Program-made: the position numbers and the translations under genes
In this document: positions 46,408-48,657 of the stretch, in pieces
How positions within the stretch are numbered: the stretch's first letter is position 1
How the letters are laid out: each line of letters begins with the position of its first letter
The notes under the pieces: model-generated
Told to the model about the DNA's origin: nothing
The model's database searches: none
What the model saw: only the letters and a program-made list of their open reading frames with translations
NCBI GenBank assembly: GCA_002794705.1
Contig: PGTK01000011.1
Span: 1 to 48,657, forward strand
Origin: Candidatus Thermofonsia Clade 1 bacterium
Lineage (GTDB): Bacteria; Chloroflexota; Anaerolineae; Aggregatilineales; UBA2796
Direction: 5' to 3'
DNA: 48,657 bases

Positions 46408-46644
46408 ATGGGCGCGCTTAGGACAGCCTTACAAATCATCCAAATTTTGCTCTCAGTCTCTCTGGTGGTGCTGATCATCTTGCAATCGAAGGGCAGCGGC
46501 ATTGGCAATCTGCTGGGCGGCGGCGAGGGCGGACTGGGCATCACCAAAACACGGCGCGGACTGGAGAAAACGCTCTTTCAGCTCACGATCATCCTCGCAG
46601 CGGTCTTTTTGATCAACGCGATCATCCAGCTGGCAGGTCAGTAG
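46408..46644 (+). CDS. secG: Preprotein translocase subunit SecG
   Basis: A 78-residue membrane protein that assists SecYE in protein export. It has two helices: IIQILLSVSLVVLIILQSKG (about 9-28) and LFQLTIILAAVFLINAII (about 57-74), joined by the conserved loop GIGNLLGGGEGG and TKTRRGLEKTL. The length is the family's. AAGGAA precedes the ATG. It is followed after 6 bases by the solute-binding protein gene. Confidence 0.94.
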   Translation: MGALRTALQIIQILLSVSLVVLIILQSKGSGIGNLLGGGEGGLGITKTRRGLEKTLFQLTIILAAVFLINAIIQLAGQ

Positions 46645-46650
46645 GTCGTT

Positions 46651-48471
46651 TTGTTGAACGGGTTGCGTGCGCCGCTGCTGGCACTGCTGCTGGCAGTCCT
46701 ATTGCTAGGGGCAGTCATTGCCCTGCGCCTCTCTGAGACGCCGCCCACGCCCGCTCTCACAGCGACGCCTCCAGTCCAAACGCCGCCGAGCGCCACGCCG
46801 CTGCCGACGCTCATCAGCGCTGAGCCGCCGCCCACACCGACGGCTGTGCCGCCGCGCCCTGCGGTCGCTCTGCCAGCTATTGAGCGGGGCGTCCTGCGAG
46901 AGGCGCTCATCGCGCCGAGCTGCATTTTGAAGCTGAATCCGCTTTTGGCGGGCTTCAATCAGGCTGACCGCGACGTGACTGCCCTGATCTTCGAAGGGCT
47001 GATGAAAACAGACGCCTACGGCAATGCTGTGCCGAATTTGGCGGCGGGCTTGCCGCGCATCTCGAATGACGGCTTGACATATGTCTTCACCTTGCGCGAG
47101 GATGTGCGCTGGCATGACGGTGAGCCGTTCACCAGCGCTGATGTCGTCTTCACCATCAGCCTGATGCAAGCAGAGGATTTCAGCGGATCGCCTGATTTGC
47201 GCGACTTCTGGCGGACAGTTGAAGTGGACGCACTCAACGCGCAGACCGTTCGCTTCACACTGGCACAGCCTCTTGCCACGTTCCCAGACTACCTACGAAT
47301 CGGCATACTGCCTGAACACGCGCTGCGCGGCACAACGGGACGCACCTTAGCCACGCATCCGTTCAATTTGAATCCGATTGGTACAGGCGCTTACCAATTT
47401 GACCGTTTGCTAGGCGATGGGGCGCGCTTGCGCGGCGTCCGTTTGCGCGCAGCGCCTACGTTTGCAGCGCGTCCAGAGGCGGCGGAGGGCTATGCCCTCC
47501 GTCAACTGGACTTGCTGTGCTATCCGACGTGGGATGAGGCGCGAGCGGCGTTTGAGCGCGGCGAAGTGAACAGTCTCTCCGATGTACCGTCGGCGGTCGT
47601 GGGATCGCTCAAGGCGTTGCCGCTCACGCTCTATACTGCCTACAAGCCCGCTTTGGGCGCCGTGATTTACAACTGGGCGAGTCAGACGGCGCCCTTTTTC
47701 CGCGATGTGCGCTTCAGGCAGGCGCTTGCGCGTAGCGTGGATCGCGCTGCACTAGTGGCTCAATATATGGCGGATCGGGCAGTGGTGGCTAACACGCCAA
47801 TTTTGCCGAGTTCATGGGCATATGCGCGTGAGGTCAGCTGTCCGAGCTATGATCCGAGCGCGCCTGAGGCGGCGGCGCGCAGTCTTGCGCAGGTGCAAAT
47901 CACGCCGCCACCGCCTGAGAGCGATCCGAATGCGCCTGAGGTATCGCCGCCGCCCAGCTCAGTTGGCTATCGTTTCCAGTTGCTCCTGAGCGATGATGCA
48001 GCGCAAGCGGCATTGGGTCAGGCTGTGGCGGAGGCGTGGCGGTCGCTTGGGCTTGGCGTGGACGTAGTGGTGGTGGATCGCGTGACTTTCCGCGAGCGCT
48101 TGGCGAACGGCAGCTTTGAGGCGGCATTGGTGGAACTTGATCTCGCGCCTAGCGCTGATCCTGACCCGTATAGTCTGTGGCGGCAAGTGCCAAGTGAGGG
48201 CGGCTTGAATTTTGGCGGTTTGAATGATCGGCGCATCAGCGAGTTGCTGGAGGCAGCCCGCCAGACCACAGATGGGAGCGCACGGGTCGCGCTCTACGCT
48301 GAATTTCAACGGCTGTTCTGCGACCGTGCAGCGGCGCTAGTCCTGTACTACCCGATCTACTATTATGGCGCTGATTCGCGGCTTGAGGGCGTGCAACTCG
48401 GCTTTGTCAGCCAGCCCGCCGACCGTTTCCGTACGCTGGGCGCGTGGCGTTGGGCAGAACGAACAAACTGA
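46651..48471 (+). CDS. Family 5 extracellular solute-binding protein (peptide/nickel type)
   Basis: A 606-residue exported protein. An N-terminal membrane helix (about 8-28) and a Pro/Thr-rich linker (about 30-70, PTPALTATPPVQTPP) precede a SBP_bac_5 domain: LNPLLAGFNQADRDVTALIFEGLM, LRISNDGLTYVFTLREDVRWHDGEPFTSADVVFT-like block, PEHAL, NPIGTGAYQF, VRFRQALARSVDRAALV and a late ADPDPYSLW. Such proteins deliver oligopeptides or metal complexes to an ABC importer. No permease or ATPase gene lies in the window downstream; they may follow beyond the right edge. The start is a TTG and the uncleaved helix suggests anchoring. No lipobox cysteine is seen. Confidence 0.9.
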   Translation: MLNGLRAPLLALLLAVLLLGAVIALRLSETPPTPALTATPPVQTPPSATPLPTLISAEPPPTPTAVPPRPAVALPAIERGVLREALIAPSCILKLNPLLAGFNQADRDVTALIFEGLMKTDAYGNAVPNLAAGLPRISNDGLTYVFTLREDVRWHDGEPFTSADVVFTISLMQAEDFSGSPDLRDFWRTVEVDALNAQTVRFTLAQPLATFPDYLRIGILPEHALRGTTGRTLATHPFNLNPIGTGAYQFDRLLGDGARLRGVRLRAAPTFAARPEAAEGYALRQLDLLCYPTWDEARAAFERGEVNSLSDVPSAVVGSLKALPLTLYTAYKPALGAVIYNWASQTAPFFRDVRFRQALARSVDRAALVAQYMADRAVVANTPILPSSWAYAREVSCPSYDPSAPEAAARSLAQVQITPPPPESDPNAPEVSPPPSSVGYRFQLLLSDDAAQAALGQAVAEAWRSLGLGVDVVVVDRVTFRERLANGSFEAALVELDLAPSADPDPYSLWRQVPSEGGLNFGGLNDRRISELLEAARQTTDGSARVALYAEFQRLFCDRAAALVLYYPIYYYGADSRLEGVQLGFVSQPADRFRTLGAWRWAERTN

Positions 48472-48503
48472 GACACACTCCGTGCCTTTTTCGAAACTCG
48501 CCC

Positions 48504-48531
48504 TTGACGCGAGAGAAAGGTGTGGTAAACT
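48504..48531 (+). promoter_or_regulatory. Promoter at the right edge of the window
   Basis: TTGACG (48504-48509), 16-base spacer, TAAACT (48526-48531). It lies in the only gap after the solute-binding gene and drives the structured region that follows. Confidence 0.6.
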
Positions 48532-48537
48532 GAAGAG

Positions 48538-48639
48538 CATCAAGCGCAAACACGCGCAGGGGGGCAGCTTCAAAAGACCGAGACGCAACGCACACCAGCA
48601 CACGGCTTTTGAAGCAACCGACGCAAGTCGGTTTTCGTT
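48538..48639 (+). ncRNA. Possible small RNA or regulatory leader
   Basis: Starting about 7 bases after the promoter, the transcript has a 10-bp stem, GCTTCAAAAG (48567-48576) with CTTTTGAAGC (48606-48615), around a 29-base loop rich in GACGCAAC-type sequence. A terminator hairpin follows at once. No open frame of useful length is seen in it. It could be a stand-alone RNA of about 100 bases or the attenuator of a gene beyond the edge. Confidence 0.45.
48616..48639 (+). terminator. Intrinsic terminator of the edge transcript
   Basis: AACCGAC (48616-48622) pairs with GTCGGTT (48627-48633) around a GCAA tetraloop, followed by TTCGTT. The GNRA loop and T-rich tail fit an intrinsic terminator. Confidence 0.6.
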
Positions 48640-48657
48640 CCCCAGCACCTTAACAAC

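Noticed and set aside
48541..48657. Resemblance to a class I cyclic-di-GMP riboswitch (CACGCGCAGG, then GACGCAAC)
   Set aside because: The tetraloop receptor and the second conserved helix of that class are not recognisable, so the likeness is too weak.

Overview
The window reads as a chromosomal segment of a bacterium, most likely a member of the Chloroflexota (Anaerolineae-like). This rests on the combination of a eukaryote-type isoleucyl-tRNA synthetase, an FHA plus winged-helix regulator, a four-repeat S1 protein with long charged tails, Pro/Thr-rich secreted proteins and many short ATGA-type overlaps. No phage, insertion sequence or CRISPR array was found. The assignment is inference from gene content; no rRNA is present.

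Layout. 1-6229: the 3' end of an unidentified gene, a tRNA with CAT anticodon, a secreted M23 peptidase/beta-propeller protein, ndk, rsfS, a membrane PH-domain/TPR protein, a PhoU-like protein and the uppS-cdsA lipid pair. 6635-19530 (all minus): one long run hoxE-hoxF-hoxU-hoxY-hoxH, a hydrogenase maturation protease, a HepT-like protein, hypF, hypC, nifJ (pyruvate:ferredoxin oxidoreductase) and a dihydroorotate-dehydrogenase-like flavoprotein. Most neighbours overlap or are a few bases apart, so the bidirectional NiFe hydrogenase, part of its maturation set and the pyruvate oxidising enzyme appear to be co-expressed. hypA, hypB, hypD and hypE are not here. 20015-25422: a glycosyltransferase, a polyprenyl glycosylphosphotransferase, a CNNM/CorC-type transporter, a small secreted protein and a zinc-ribbon membrane protein.

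25589-28687: a compact cobamide salvage cluster cobT-cobS-cbiR-cobU. The third gene looks like the remodelling phosphodiesterase CbiR, so the cluster could remove the lower ligand of a foreign cobamide and rebuild it. The cobT promoter places the transcription start at or next to the ATG, suggesting a leaderless mRNA. 28799-32596: a three-gene unit of an MTA/SAH-deaminase-like amidohydrolase fused to a CYTH domain, an FHA/winged-helix regulator and a CcrM-like orphan adenine methyltransferase. This is the most novel-looking arrangement in the window: a SAM-using methyltransferase beside a possible SAH/MTA deaminase and a nucleotide/polyphosphate-binding domain.

32681-48657: a ribosomal-S1-like protein, an APH-fold kinase, an AAA+ ATPase overlapping rsmH, a propionyl-CoA carboxylase beta subunit, ileS, two small paralogous membrane proteins, a two-barrel glycoside-hydrolase-like protein with SH3 domains at both ends, secG, an oligopeptide-type solute-binding protein and, at the very end, a promoter followed by a structured region and a terminator that may be a small RNA or a regulatory leader. 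Functional calls were made by reading motifs; none was checked by database search.
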